From assembly GCF_963666545.1 (NCBI RefSeq), contig NZ_OY762899.1, positions 1,302,001 through 1,366,000 of the forward strand: a DNA stretch of 64,000 bases. The letters are read 5' to 3'. Source of the DNA: an uncultured Bacteroides sp. GTDB taxonomy: Bacteria > Bacteroidota > Bacteroidia > Bacteroidales > Bacteroidaceae. Below, in pieces: positions 27,055 through 35,483 of the stretch. Below the pieces are notes generated by a model, which saw nothing but the letters and a program-made list of their open reading frames with translations, was not told the DNA's origin and searched no databases. Position numbers and translations under genes: made by a program. Position 1 is the stretch's first letter. Every line of letters begins with the position of its first letter.

Positions 27055-28776
27055 ATGAAAAAGATATATTTTATCTCAGCATTATTAACCTTCGCAACTC
27101 TCACAGGTTGTTCAGGATTCCTTGATCAGGATAACAGATCCAATGTACCGTCGGATCAGTTTTATAAGACATCAACCGGTTTCGCTAACTTAACCAACAG
27201 TACATATGCTACCTTACGCAGTTTGTATAATGCGCAACCTCAACTATTTGTAGCAGGAACAGACTTGTACGCCGATGGAAAGTCGCAGGGTGTTGTTTTA
27301 AGTCAATACACTTTCACCGCTGATGAAGGAAATATTAAGAATTTCTATGTGAATTGTTTCAAAGGTATCCAATTGGCTAATAGCGTAATAGCCTATGGCG
27401 AAACAACTGCAGAAAGCAGTGTGCGTTTACAATATATAGATGAAGCCCGTTTCATACGTGCTTGGTACTATTTTCAGCTAATTCAGCAGTATGGCCCTGT
27501 AGCTTTAAACACCAAGATGTTCGATTATGCTGAAATGAAGCATGCTCGCACTAGCTTATCCGAAATATACAAATTTATCATCGACGAATTTACGTACTTA
27601 AACTCTTCCGACTCGCATTTGTTAGAGCGTACCAGTTCGGGTACAGGGCGAGCTAATAAGAAAGCTGCAGCATTCTATCTGGCAAAAACATATTTAACCC
27701 GTGCATGGTTGGATGGTACTGACTACGAAGTTCAAGAGGAAAAAATAGCTCAAAGCACAGACTTCGAAAATGCAGCAAAGTATGCATTACAGGCTATAGA
27801 TGGTAAAATTCCCTCTTTATCTATTGAAAATGCATTTAATATTAAAAATGAAGAAAGCGACGAGATATTCTGGAGTGTTCAGTTTAGTGCTGCATCAGTT
27901 GCCAATCCAACCTCTGATGGTTCTCATCAACAGGCACAATTCGGCGCTTATCTAGGAGGTTCTGAAAAGCCAAGAAACAAAGCCATAGATGGTAATTTTG
28001 CGCCTTCACTCCGCCTACAACAGTTGTATACTCGTGGCGATGCCCGTCTGGAACAAACTTTCATGCTTGAGTTCCATCAAAGCTATTTCGATTACTATTC
28101 AGCTCCAACAACTTCGGCTATTATGTACTATTATGCTCCGGCTTGGGCTACAGATGATGACATAGCAGCATGGAAAGCGAATGATCCATATAATTTAAAG
28201 AAGAATACATTGGTTAGCAAGACAATTGCTAGCGGAGGAATTGCACCTTCTAATGGAAAAGCAGCAACTTATAAAGATCGCCGTTCTCAAGATTACGGTG
28301 TAGCTTGCATCAAAAAGTTTGATGATTATACCGAAACATCAATTGCCAATAGAAATGGGACTTGTAGTATGCACGATGTAGTGGTTGCTCGCTTGGGCGA
28401 AGCTTACCTAATTGCAGCAGAGGCTTATTTCAAAATGGGTAAAACCGGAGAGGCAGCTCAAATGATTAATAACCTCCGTAAACGCCCGGGTACGATCAGA
28501 GAAGGCTATGCAACACAGATGGCTGTTTCCGCCGGTGATATCAATATTAACTTTATCTTAGATGAACGTGCTCGTGAATTGGCTGGTGAGTATGTGCGTT
28601 GGACAGACTTGAAACGCACTCACAAACTAGTGGAATATGCGACTCAATATAATGAGGATGGCATTCTTGAATCAACAATGAAGGGCCCTGACGGCAAATA
28701 CAAGACTCTTCGTCCGATTCCCCAGGCTGCTATTGATTTGAATCAAGCTCATGTAGAGCAGAATCCCGGATACTAG
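27055..28776 (+). CDS. SusD-like glycan-binding outer membrane lipoprotein
   Basis: The 573-residue protein has a lipobox TLTGCSGF with the acylated cysteine at residue 19. The SusD/RagB helical repeats follow: EARFIRAWYYFQLIQQYGPV near residue 137 and EAYLIAAEAYFKMGKTGEA near residue 449. The C-terminal LDERARELAGEYVRWTDLKR is the family hallmark. It caps the SusC channel and presents glycan. Binding specificity cannot be read. Confidence 0.95.
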   Translation: MKKIYFISALLTFATLTGCSGFLDQDNRSNVPSDQFYKTSTGFANLTNSTYATLRSLYNAQPQLFVAGTDLYADGKSQGVVLSQYTFTADEGNIKNFYVNCFKGIQLANSVIAYGETTAESSVRLQYIDEARFIRAWYYFQLIQQYGPVALNTKMFDYAEMKHARTSLSEIYKFIIDEFTYLNSSDSHLLERTSSGTGRANKKAAAFYLAKTYLTRAWLDGTDYEVQEEKIAQSTDFENAAKYALQAIDGKIPSLSIENAFNIKNEESDEIFWSVQFSAASVANPTSDGSHQQAQFGAYLGGSEKPRNKAIDGNFAPSLRLQQLYTRGDARLEQTFMLEFHQSYFDYYSAPTTSAIMYYYAPAWATDDDIAAWKANDPYNLKKNTLVSKTIASGGIAPSNGKAATYKDRRSQDYGVACIKKFDDYTETSIANRNGTCSMHDVVVARLGEAYLIAAEAYFKMGKTGEAAQMINNLRKRPGTIREGYATQMAVSAGDININFILDERARELAGEYVRWTDLKRTHKLVEYATQYNEDGILESTMKGPDGKYKTLRPIPQAAIDLNQAHVEQNPGY

Positions 28777-28806
28777 TAACCTATTTACAATATAAAGTTC
28801 ATATTG

Positions 28807-31671
28807 ATGAATAAATCGCTGATATTGTTTATTTGCTTCATAAGCAATGCTCTTATCCTGTTAGCTCAAGGTAGCCCCGGTAAATGGGGCGACCAGGGCA
28901 ATGGGACCTATATTAATCCTATTTTAAATGCAGATTATTCCGATCCGGATGTTATAAGGGTTGGAGACAAATATTACATGGTAGCCTCGGACTTTCATTT
29001 TCTGGGCATGCAAGTTTTAGAATCGGAGGATATGATAAATTGGAAATTAATCTCTCAAATTTATCATCGCTTTGACTTCGCCGGATGGAATGATAATCAA
29101 CAATATGCCGGAGGATCTTGGGCCCCGTCTATCCGTTATCATGATAATAAGTTCTGGGTCTTCTTTTGTACGCCAAAAGAAGGTTTATTTATGTCTACCG
29201 CCATCAATCCGGCCGGACCATGGAGCCCTTTGCATTTAGTGAAGGGTATTGAAAAGTGGGAAGACCCCTGCCCTTTCTGGGATAACGATGGACAGGCTTA
29301 TTTAGGACGGAGCCAACACGGTGCCGGCCCTATCATCATTCACAAAATGAGTGCTGACGGTACCCGTTTGCTTGATGATGGAGTGACGGTATATTCCGGT
29401 CCGGTAGCCGAAGGAACTAAAATCTTCAAAAAAGAGGGATATTACTATATTTCGATTCCTGAAGGTGGCGTTGGAACCGGATGGCAAACGGTTCTTCGTT
29501 CAAAGAACATCTACGGACCCTACGAGAAAAAAATAGTCTTGGAACAAGGAAGTACTTCCATTAACGGTCCTCATCAGGGTGCTATTGTTGATACCCCGGA
29601 TGGCCAGTGGTGTTTCTTCCACTTCCAACACAACGGTTCATTAGGTCGTGTAGTTCATTTGCAACCAATGCATTGGCAAAACGGTTGGCCGGTTATTGGA
29701 GTAGATTTAGATAATAATGGAGTGGGTGAACCTGTCTATGTGTGCAAAAAGCCTATTCAAAGTTCACAACTATTCGCTCCACAAACCGATGATGATTTCT
29801 CTTCGCAGACTTTATCACTGCAATGGCAATTTAACCATAATCCTGTTGATAAGGCTTGGTCTTTATCTTCTCCTCCGGGTAGTCTTACCTTGCAGGCGCT
29901 GCAATCTCCATCCTTCCGTTTGGCTCATAACACACTAACTCAAAAGGTGATGGGATACGTCAGTGAAGCAACCGTTGCTGTCGACCTTTCATCAATAACA
30001 GAGGGACAGCGTTGCGGGTTGGCTTGTATGGGCAAAGAGAATAAACTACTTGGAATTAAAATGAGTGGAGGACAGAAGAGCCTGTATATATCCAACGATA
30101 CTTCGGAAGTAACGATAGCACCTATCGGAGGAACTACGGTTTATTTGCGTGTATCGATTGATATGCTTCGTCAGCAGTTTCAATTTTCATATAGCACAGA
30201 CAATATAACCTTTGATACTTGTGGAGACCCGTTCTTTATCCGTTTCGGTTATTGGAAAGGTGCTCGTATAGCTCTTTATTGTTACAATGTAGAAAAAGAA
30301 GCGGGTGCAGCATCCTTTTCATGGTTTACTTACAAGCACGATGGACCACAAAGAACTTTGAACAGCGATATGGATCGTGTTATTGCTAATATTGCCCGAA
30401 CATCGTTCCCTGAAAAGGATATTTATGTTGCCTGTCCCAATTCCGTTAATCATCAAAAGTCTGCACGCCAGATGCTCCAACACGCCATAGATTCTTGCTC
30501 TCTATTAGGTGGTGGACGTGTAGTGGTAGGAAAAGGTGTATACCGATTAAACGGCAATCTAATTCTAAAAAGCAATGTCAATCTGCATTTGCAAGAAGAT
30601 GCCTTATTACTTTTCAGTGGGAAAGCCGATGATTTTCTGCCTGAAGTGTTGACACGGTGGGAAGGCACGGAATTATATGGTCATTCGCCGATGGTCTATG
30701 CCTACCACGCAAATAATATTGCGATTACAGGAAAAGGAATCATTGATGCGCAAGGAGGATTAGAATTTGCCGATTGGAGCCTACACGAAGCCAAAGACAG
30801 AGACAGGCTAAGAAAGATGGGGGAACAATTAACTCCGGTACACAAAAGAATCTTTGGAAAAGGAACGATACTCAGACCCTCCTGTGTACAGTTTCTAGGA
30901 TGTTCCAGAATCCTTATTGAAGGAATTACCATTAAGAATTCACCATTCTGGACTATTCACCCTGTATATTGCGACAATGTGATAGTGCGCGGAGTAACAA
31001 TTGATAGCCATTACCCCAACAATGATGGTTGTGACCCGGAGTCAACCTCAAATGTCTTAATTGAAGACTGTACTTTTAAGACGGGTGACGATGCGGTAGC
31101 AATTAAATCCGGGAGAGACAGAGATGGAAGATATATTGGAAGATCGTCGCAAAATATCGTTATCAGAAATTGCATCTTCCACTCCGAATGTAATGGCCTT
31201 TGTATCGGAAGTGAAATGTCTGGCGGTGTAGAAAACGTATATATGGATAACATTCAGATTGGTACTGTGAAGAATGCCCTTTATTTCAAATCAAACCGTG
31301 ATAGAGGGGGGTACATTCGTAATGTGCAGGTAAGTAATATATCTGTGGAACGTTCAAAAGGCGCCATCTTACGTTTTGAAACAAATTATTTCGGTTTCAG
31401 AGGCGGCCAACATGCATCGCAATACGAGAAATTTCATATCAGCAACATAGAAGCCGAGTGTTCTGACAATTATGCCATCTTTATGGATGGTTATGAAGAA
31501 AAGCCCATTAAAGATATCGAGATAGAAAACTTCCATGTAAGGAAAGCCACTTATCCCTATTATTTAAAATGCATTGAGAATGTTCATTTGAAAGATGCTT
31601 CCGTAAATGGTAAAAGTTTACCCGAGCATCCAGAGGAACATAAAGAACGTGTAACGCTCGATGTATATTGA
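28807..31671 (+). CDS. Bifunctional glycoside hydrolase, GH43 + GH28 fusion
   Basis: After a signal peptide (cleavage near LLAQG) the 954-residue protein has a GH43 five-bladed propeller (about 30-320). Its candidate catalytic residues are the base Asp in NADYSDPDVI (near 45), the pKa modulator Asp in KWEDPCPFWD (near 151) and the acid Glu in PVAEGTKIF (near 201). A beta-sandwich follows (about 325-510). A GH28 beta-helix (about 540-950) carries NNDGCDPES near 737 and GDDAVAIKSG near 759. The usual Gly-His-Gly segment reads ECNGLCIGSEMSGG, without the His. GH43 acts on beta-xylosides or alpha-arabinosides and GH28 on galacturonans, so a pectin such as xylogalacturonan is a reasonable guess. 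ATG at 28807; an in-frame TTG precedes it. Confidence 0.9.
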   Translation: MNKSLILFICFISNALILLAQGSPGKWGDQGNGTYINPILNADYSDPDVIRVGDKYYMVASDFHFLGMQVLESEDMINWKLISQIYHRFDFAGWNDNQQYAGGSWAPSIRYHDNKFWVFFCTPKEGLFMSTAINPAGPWSPLHLVKGIEKWEDPCPFWDNDGQAYLGRSQHGAGPIIIHKMSADGTRLLDDGVTVYSGPVAEGTKIFKKEGYYYISIPEGGVGTGWQTVLRSKNIYGPYEKKIVLEQGSTSINGPHQGAIVDTPDGQWCFFHFQHNGSLGRVVHLQPMHWQNGWPVIGVDLDNNGVGEPVYVCKKPIQSSQLFAPQTDDDFSSQTLSLQWQFNHNPVDKAWSLSSPPGSLTLQALQSPSFRLAHNTLTQKVMGYVSEATVAVDLSSITEGQRCGLACMGKENKLLGIKMSGGQKSLYISNDTSEVTIAPIGGTTVYLRVSIDMLRQQFQFSYSTDNITFDTCGDPFFIRFGYWKGARIALYCYNVEKEAGAASFSWFTYKHDGPQRTLNSDMDRVIANIARTSFPEKDIYVACPNSVNHQKSARQMLQHAIDSCSLLGGGRVVVGKGVYRLNGNLILKSNVNLHLQEDALLLFSGKADDFLPEVLTRWEGTELYGHSPMVYAYHANNIAITGKGIIDAQGGLEFADWSLHEAKDRDRLRKMGEQLTPVHKRIFGKGTILRPSCVQFLGCSRILIEGITIKNSPFWTIHPVYCDNVIVRGVTIDSHYPNNDGCDPESTSNVLIEDCTFKTGDDAVAIKSGRDRDGRYIGRSSQNIVIRNCIFHSECNGLCIGSEMSGGVENVYMDNIQIGTVKNALYFKSNRDRGGYIRNVQVSNISVERSKGAILRFETNYFGFRGGQHASQYEKFHISNIEAECSDNYAIFMDGYEEKPIKDIEIENFHVRKATYPYYLKCIENVHLKDASVNGKSLPEHPEEHKERVTLDVY

Positions 31672-31678
31672 GAAAACG

Positions 31679-31718
31679 CCCACATATCTTTGATCATTTA
31701 AGGTCAATGGTATGTGGG
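31679..31718 (+). terminator. Terminator at the end of the PUL
   Basis: CCCACATA pairs with TATGTGGG, with a second short stem inside, followed by TTATTTTATTT, just after the GH43-GH28 stop. Confidence 0.75.
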
Positions 31719-31734
31719 TTATTTTATTTGATAA

Positions 31735-32727
31735 TCAGTCTAATGAGACAGCTTTCAATGTAAAAGCCTCTGAAAAATCAATAAATGCATTGGTTTCATT
31801 AAACTCAATCCAAGCATCTTCTTCGTGACTAATTTTAGAAATCTCATTCGAATTTATATCTTTAAATCTATCAATTACCGCATTCAAAACAGCCAATTCA
31901 TTCTCCGAGAATTTACTCATATCAGCTTTTAACGATGAGCATAATTTTGTACCTGAATTACCTGAAGAAAACTCAATAATTTCAGGATAGATATCATCCA
32001 TCATGCCATATACCCTATCCCATTTAGAAGGAACCGGGCCATATTGTATTGCTTTATAGGCAAGGCCAGTCATTCCGGTCCCAAAGCTTTTATAGCTTAA
32101 AAAATCTGTGTAAAACAGCAACTTGTTCATCTTAGTATTAAAAGCATCATTGCATCTATCAATATAGAAAAGCAAAATATTCTTCAACTTACTGTATGAC
32201 TGTTTTGCGTAGCCATTATTTATAGAGCGAGAGTAGCCATCAAAAACAAAGCATTCTAACTCATTAGTAGGGTCCCTTCTTATTACTTTCTCCAAGTTCT
32301 CTTTTATTTTAAGAAACTCTTTAGGAGAGAACTGATATTCTGCATTATCTACAAAAGCCTCAAAGATTGTTGGATTCATAATGCTATGCAATACCTTCCC
32401 ATTTGTTTCGCTAGGCATCTCTCCATTTTCATACAACCGATATTGATTGTCCCCAAAACCCAATATTTCAGACATTTTTGACGCAGATAAGCCATACTTG
32501 GTTCTTACCGCTCCAATTTCATCAGGGAAAGGAATGCCATATTTAACCCGATACTGATTGTAAACCTGACCAATATTGAGTTCGTCCAACTCGGTAGTAG
32601 TGAACGTTTCATGAGTATTTTCACACTCATAATACAGTTTCAAATATTGAAATTTCTCTTTGCGGAAGAGCAATTCCGATTGTTTTTGACGAAGGGTAAC
32701 ATTCCCCCCAGTGAAAGGACTGTTCAT
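31735..32727 (-). CDS. Panacea/SocA-domain antitoxin with MqsA-like HTH (partner of MqsR)
   Basis: The 330-residue protein has an N-terminal region ending in the Asp-Glu-rich TTELDELNIGQVYNQYRV, then an XRE/MqsA-type HTH near residues 70-115 (RTKYGLSASKMSEILGFG, YRLYENGEMPS). The C terminus (about 180-325) is the Panacea (SocA/GepA, DUF4065) domain with MNKLLFYTDFLSYKSFG and YGPVPSKWDRVYGMM. Panacea is known as a promiscuous domain that neutralises unrelated toxins. It starts 2 bases after the mqsR stop, so toxin precedes antitoxin. Confidence 0.87.
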   Translation of the reverse strand: MNSPFTGGNVTLRQKQSELLFRKEKFQYLKLYYECENTHETFTTTELDELNIGQVYNQYRVKYGIPFPDEIGAVRTKYGLSASKMSEILGFGDNQYRLYENGEMPSETNGKVLHSIMNPTIFEAFVDNAEYQFSPKEFLKIKENLEKVIRRDPTNELECFVFDGYSRSINNGYAKQSYSKLKNILLFYIDRCNDAFNTKMNKLLFYTDFLSYKSFGTGMTGLAYKAIQYGPVPSKWDRVYGMMDDIYPEIIEFSSGNSGTKLCSSLKADMSKFSENELAVLNAVIDRFKDINSNEISKISHEEDAWIEFNETNAFIDFSEAFTLKAVSLD

Positions 32728-32729
32728 AA

Positions 32730-33095
32730 CTATTCTCCTATTTTAAATGGATATTTCATTTTATATTCAGCCACATGGAACGAAATACAGATAGTTTGGC
32801 TATTACTGTTACCTAAGGATATCTTAATATAGACCTCATTACCTTTTACATCTTTTCCAAAAACCCACATATCACCGTTCTTGTTCAAAGTATCGACAAT
32901 AGGCCCGTTGGAATAATCCTCCGATTTAAGGTCTCTTATTATAGATTCTCTATATTTAGGTGTTATTTCAAGCGCAGCTAATGCTTCCAGATTTTTTCCT
33001 CTATCATCACGGAATACTATTTGGAACACCTTAAGTTTTTCGTGAAATAAATGAAGGAATCTTTCAACTTCTTCTTTTGTGATCATACCAATCAT
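32730..33095 (-). CDS. MqsR-family toxin (RNase of the RelE fold)
   Basis: The 121-residue product carries the MqsR-family blocks LEALAALEITPKYRESIIRD, EDYSNGP, MWVFGKDVKG and EVYIKISLG, ending ICISFHVAEYKMKYPF. MqsR is a ribosome-independent endoribonuclease cutting at GCN sites in E. coli; specificity here is unknown. The ATG at 33095 sits only 9 bases inside the -7 box at 33104-33111, so translation may instead begin at the ATG at 33086. Confidence 0.87.
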   Translation of the reverse strand: MIGMITKEEVERFLHLFHEKLKVFQIVFRDDRGKNLEALAALEITPKYRESIIRDLKSEDYSNGPIVDTLNKNGDMWVFGKDVKGNEVYIKISLGNSNSQTICISFHVAEYKMKYPFKIGE

Positions 33096-33103
33096 ATTTC
33101 ATG

Positions 33104-33111
33104 CAAAGATA
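33104..33111 (-). promoter_or_regulatory. -7 box (TATCTTTG) for the mqsR-Panacea operon
   Basis: Perfect consensus on the minus strand, immediately before mqsR and 14 bases from the edge of the 64-bp palindrome, which may overlap the -33 region. Confidence 0.6.
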
Positions 33112-33125
33112 GTATTTCTATTTAA

Positions 33126-33189
33126 AATAGCCAATGAACGCCCAATAATTCAACTTTAAAGTTGAATTATTGGGCGTTCATTGGCTATT
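33126..33189. repeat. Perfect 64-bp palindrome between the two toxin-antitoxin operons
   Basis: The two 32-base arms meet without a loop at 33157/33158 and match at every position; the core reads CAACTTTAAAGTTG. It lies 9 bases after the hipT stop and just upstream of the mqsR promoter. In RNA it would form a very stable hairpin; as DNA it could be a large operator or a cruciform. It lacks a T run next to the stem. Confidence 0.85.
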
Positions 33190-33198
33190 AAATCACAT

Positions 33199-34137
33199 CT
33201 ACTCTAGCATAGAGATACGCTTAAGAATAATCTCTTTATACCCCTCTTTCATCTCCTGCGGCAAAAAAGAGAGATCAATAAATGCCATCCATTCTGGTAC
33301 AGCCTTTTGGAAACGTGCAAATATATTCTCTATCACTTTATCCTCCAAGCCAAAAGTCTTAAAAGCAATAACAAAATCCTGTTTCCTGATTTTTCGTTTC
33401 TTCCCATTCAGGGTTAAAGCTAATTCTTCTGTATCTTCGGGTATAACCAATGCAGTAGAAACCATATCATACGCAGGCGTCAAAGTATAGCGCTTGGGCA
33501 TAGTGGCATACAGTGAAAAGTTTTTAAGATGCATATCCGCATTACCCGTCAACCACGAGAACAAAACCTGCTCCCAGAAATTAATCACATCCAGTTTCGG
33601 CACAACAGAATATTTAATGACCAGCTTTCCTATTTGCTCGTAAGAACCTTTATATTTATACTCCGTCAACTTCTCCGCCAACTGGCACATATCTTCCATC
33701 GGGAACTTCTTGCCCTTATTATCGCGGTCGATGCGTTTCGTTATATAGCAAAGCTCCCCATCCGCAAAACGAATCAAGGAATGAGGAACAGTCTTCACTT
33801 TAGCAATCTCAGCCAGATGCATCGTTACATCTTCCAATTCCGGCAAATGTCTATAAAGTTCAGTTTGAGGCTTTAAGATGTATCGCCCCCATAATCCTAC
33901 AATAGTAAAACGATGAGGCTTCTCCTTTACCTTTTGAATATCAAGAGAGAGTTTAGCCTGTACACCGGTTAAAGTTGTTTGGCTACGAACCACCTGCTCG
34001 GCCAGCTCTGCAATTTGTTCGTGGGTATATGGAAGCTCTGGTGCAACGACCGTTCCAAAAATCTTTTTGGAGCAAGCCTGATGAAAATCCACCTGACTCT
34101 CCTCCAATTCTTTATAGCAATATAAACACCTTCCCAT
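33199..34137 (-). CDS. HipT-like serine/threonine kinase toxin (HipA core kinase)
   Basis: The 312-residue protein opens with a short metal-binding-like knuckle (Cys4, Cys7, His19, Cys23). The HipA kinase core follows: a loop QTTLTGVQAKLSLD near residue 54, PHSLIRFADGELCYITKRID, the catalytic GNADMHLKNFSL near residue 204, and the metal site TPAYDMVSTA. HipA/HipT toxins phosphorylate aminoacyl-tRNA synthetases. It lacks the HipA N-subdomain, which is encoded by the gene just upstream (2 bases apart). This split arrangement is the HipBST type. Confidence 0.88.
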   Translation of the reverse strand: MGRCLYCYKELEESQVDFHQACSKKIFGTVVAPELPYTHEQIAELAEQVVRSQTTLTGVQAKLSLDIQKVKEKPHRFTIVGLWGRYILKPQTELYRHLPELEDVTMHLAEIAKVKTVPHSLIRFADGELCYITKRIDRDNKGKKFPMEDMCQLAEKLTEYKYKGSYEQIGKLVIKYSVVPKLDVINFWEQVLFSWLTGNADMHLKNFSLYATMPKRYTLTPAYDMVSTALVIPEDTEELALTLNGKKRKIRKQDFVIAFKTFGLEDKVIENIFARFQKAVPEWMAFIDLSFLPQEMKEGYKEIILKRISMLE

Positions 34138-34139
34138 GA

Positions 34140-34466
34140 CTATTCCTCCTCATCTATTGGTATCACACTTACAGCACCAATACAATCCTTGCAACAGGCT
34201 AATAGTAGGGACATGCGATCACGTTGATTGATCTTCCAACTCTGTTCGGCGATATTCAGTAGCCATCCCTCAGGAATAAGTCCATCAAAAAAAGGAAATA
34301 GCACATTGCTATGATAAGCTTTATCCGAAAGCGGTAACGTCAAGCTCACATCTTCTGCAGCATCCAACAACAGATAAGCATCATCATAGGTGAAAGTAAA
34401 CCCATTCTCATCCTCTGTCAGCACACCAACTAGCTGTTCACGCATATATATCCGAGCCTGTTTCAT
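34140..34466 (-). CDS. HipS-like protein (HipA N-terminal subdomain 1)
   Basis: The 108-residue product corresponds to HipA N-subdomain 1 alone: a strand-rich start QLVGVLTEDENGFTFTYDDAYL, then LTLPLSDKAYHSNVLFPFFDGLIPEG. In the E. coli O127 HipBST system the equivalent HipS protein is the antitoxin. It overlaps hipB by 4 bases (ATGA type) and precedes the kinase gene by 2 bases, so tight stoichiometric coupling is likely. Confidence 0.86.
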   Translation of the reverse strand: MKQARIYMREQLVGVLTEDENGFTFTYDDAYLLLDAAEDVSLTLPLSDKAYHSNVLFPFFDGLIPEGWLLNIAEQSWKINQRDRMSLLLACCKDCIGAVSVIPIDEEE

Positions 34467-34684
34467 AAGTCAAACTTGCTTTTATCCATAGGCACAGCGC
34501 CAACTTCGGAGCCAAATAAATTTAGTATTTGATTCACCTTATCCAATCTCAGCGACTGCTTACCACGTTCAAGTTCGCGCACAAATCTCAAGCCCACTCC
34601 TGATTTTTCGGAGAGCTCCATCTGCGTAAGATTATACTCCTTACGCATCCGTTTTACATAATCTGATAATGTAGTGTATTCCAT
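34463..34684 (-). CDS. HipB-like XRE-family DNA-binding protein
   Basis: A 73-residue HTH protein of the XRE class with MRKEYNLTQMELSEKSGVG and FVRELERGKQSLRLDKVNQI, the helix-turn-helix and dimer helix of HipB. The open frame extends to a TTG at 34705, but that codon lies inside the -7 box; the ATG at 34684 follows the expected transcription start. HipB should repress its own operon from the three palindromic operators upstream. Confidence 0.88.
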   Translation of the reverse strand: MEYTTLSDYVKRMRKEYNLTQMELSEKSGVGLRFVRELERGKQSLRLDKVNQILNLFGSEVGAVPMDKSKFDL

Positions 34685-34686
34685 AC

Positions 34687-34784
34687 TATACCCGTTTGGG
34701 TACAAATATAGTTATTTAATTTGAATTTGTACCCAAACGGGTATAAATTAGTAGTTTGAGTAGTTAATTGTACCCGATAAGGTA
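34687..34784. promoter_or_regulatory. Three HipB operators at 41-bp spacing with embedded promoter
   Basis: Palindromes of the form TACCCnnnnGGGTA lie at 34689-34702 (TACCCGTTTGGGTA) and 34730-34743 (TACCCAAACGGGTA). A weaker one (TACCCGATAAGGTA) is at 34771-34784. Centre-to-centre spacing is exactly 41 bases twice, about four helical turns. The first two form a 21-base perfect inverted repeat. The minus-strand -7 box TATATTTG (34703-34710) abuts the first operator, so HipB binding would block transcription. Confidence 0.8.
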
Positions 34785-34822
34785 TGATGGGCTATTAGAA
34801 AAAAATCTAAATCAATAATATC

Positions 34823-35053
34823 TTACCGCTTCCGAATAAGATTTATTTGATAAATAATGAACCAAATACAAATAATAATCGTAAACATATGAGGAATAAA
34901 CTCTCCCATATAATAGTCCAAATAGTGATGCCTACTCAAGCTACTTTTAACTAAAGTACCAAAAACAAAATTCACCAATTGAAATACTAACGCACACAAT
35001 CCGAGTAAAATAATTATCACTCTAAATAAAGTCTCATATTTCTTATTTACCAT
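34823..35053 (-). CDS. Small membrane protein, two predicted spans
   Basis: The 76-residue product has hydrophobic stretches at about residues 9-30 (FRVIIILLGLCALVFQLV) and 53-70 (MFTIIICIWFIIYQI), ending in basic residues IRKR. No family is recognised. It is AT-rich and pairs with a second small membrane protein gene 67 bases upstream on the same strand. Proteins of this look are common in Bacteroides accessory regions and are sometimes immunity proteins; that is a guess. Confidence 0.55.
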   Translation of the reverse strand: MVNKKYETLFRVIIILLGLCALVFQLVNFVFGTLVKSSLSRHHYLDYYMGEFIPHMFTIIICIWFIIYQINLIRKR

Positions 35054-35120
35054 AATATATTTTTACATTTAGCTCTTATTTTTTAATCCGATATTTCAAG
35101 TTTATCCAGATAAAAGGCAG

Positions 35121-35402
35121 CTATATAAACAAGGAGCGTGTGTGGAAAATTACATAAAGAGCCCAAGCAACTAAGATTATTAAGGATATTGCAAATTCTG
35201 TTCTATTCTTTTTTATCCATGATCCATAAAAAAATAAACTAACAGAAAAAGCAATAATACAAATGAATGGCATCAAATAAAAAGAATACACTGCAATTTC
35301 AAAGGGTCTTTCAGAAACATCCTCCACTAAGCTATATATAAACACAATAGTCAATAGTGTCCAAGTGCCCAAAGTAATTAATGTTATCTTGATAGGATTC
35401 AT
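35121..35402 (-). CDS. Small membrane protein, three predicted spans
   Basis: The 93-residue product has spans at about 5-25 (ITLITLGTWTLLTIVFIYS), 38-60 (AVYSFYLMPFICIIAFSVSL) and 70-87 (AISLIILVAWALYVIF). There is no recognised family and no clear promoter. It may be cotranscribed with the 76-residue gene that follows. Confidence 0.55.
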   Translation of the reverse strand: MNPIKITLITLGTWTLLTIVFIYSLVEDVSERPFEIAVYSFYLMPFICIIAFSVSLFFYGSWIKKNRTEFAISLIILVAWALYVIFHTRSLFI

Positions 35403-35483
35403 AGTTATTCTATTTTAATATGGAAAACTCTATATTACACTGTTCTTCATATTATGTGCCGCGAAAAGGACTTCACACAAGCG

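Noticed and set aside
33199-34137. Complete single-chain HipA
   Set aside because: The N-subdomain is coded by a separate gene with a clear stop and a 2-base gap, so this is the split type and not a frameshifted hipA; the neighbour has its own start and the HipS size.
34685-34705. TTG start for HipB at 34705
   Set aside because: The codon lies in the -7 box and the first operator, upstream of the expected transcription start.
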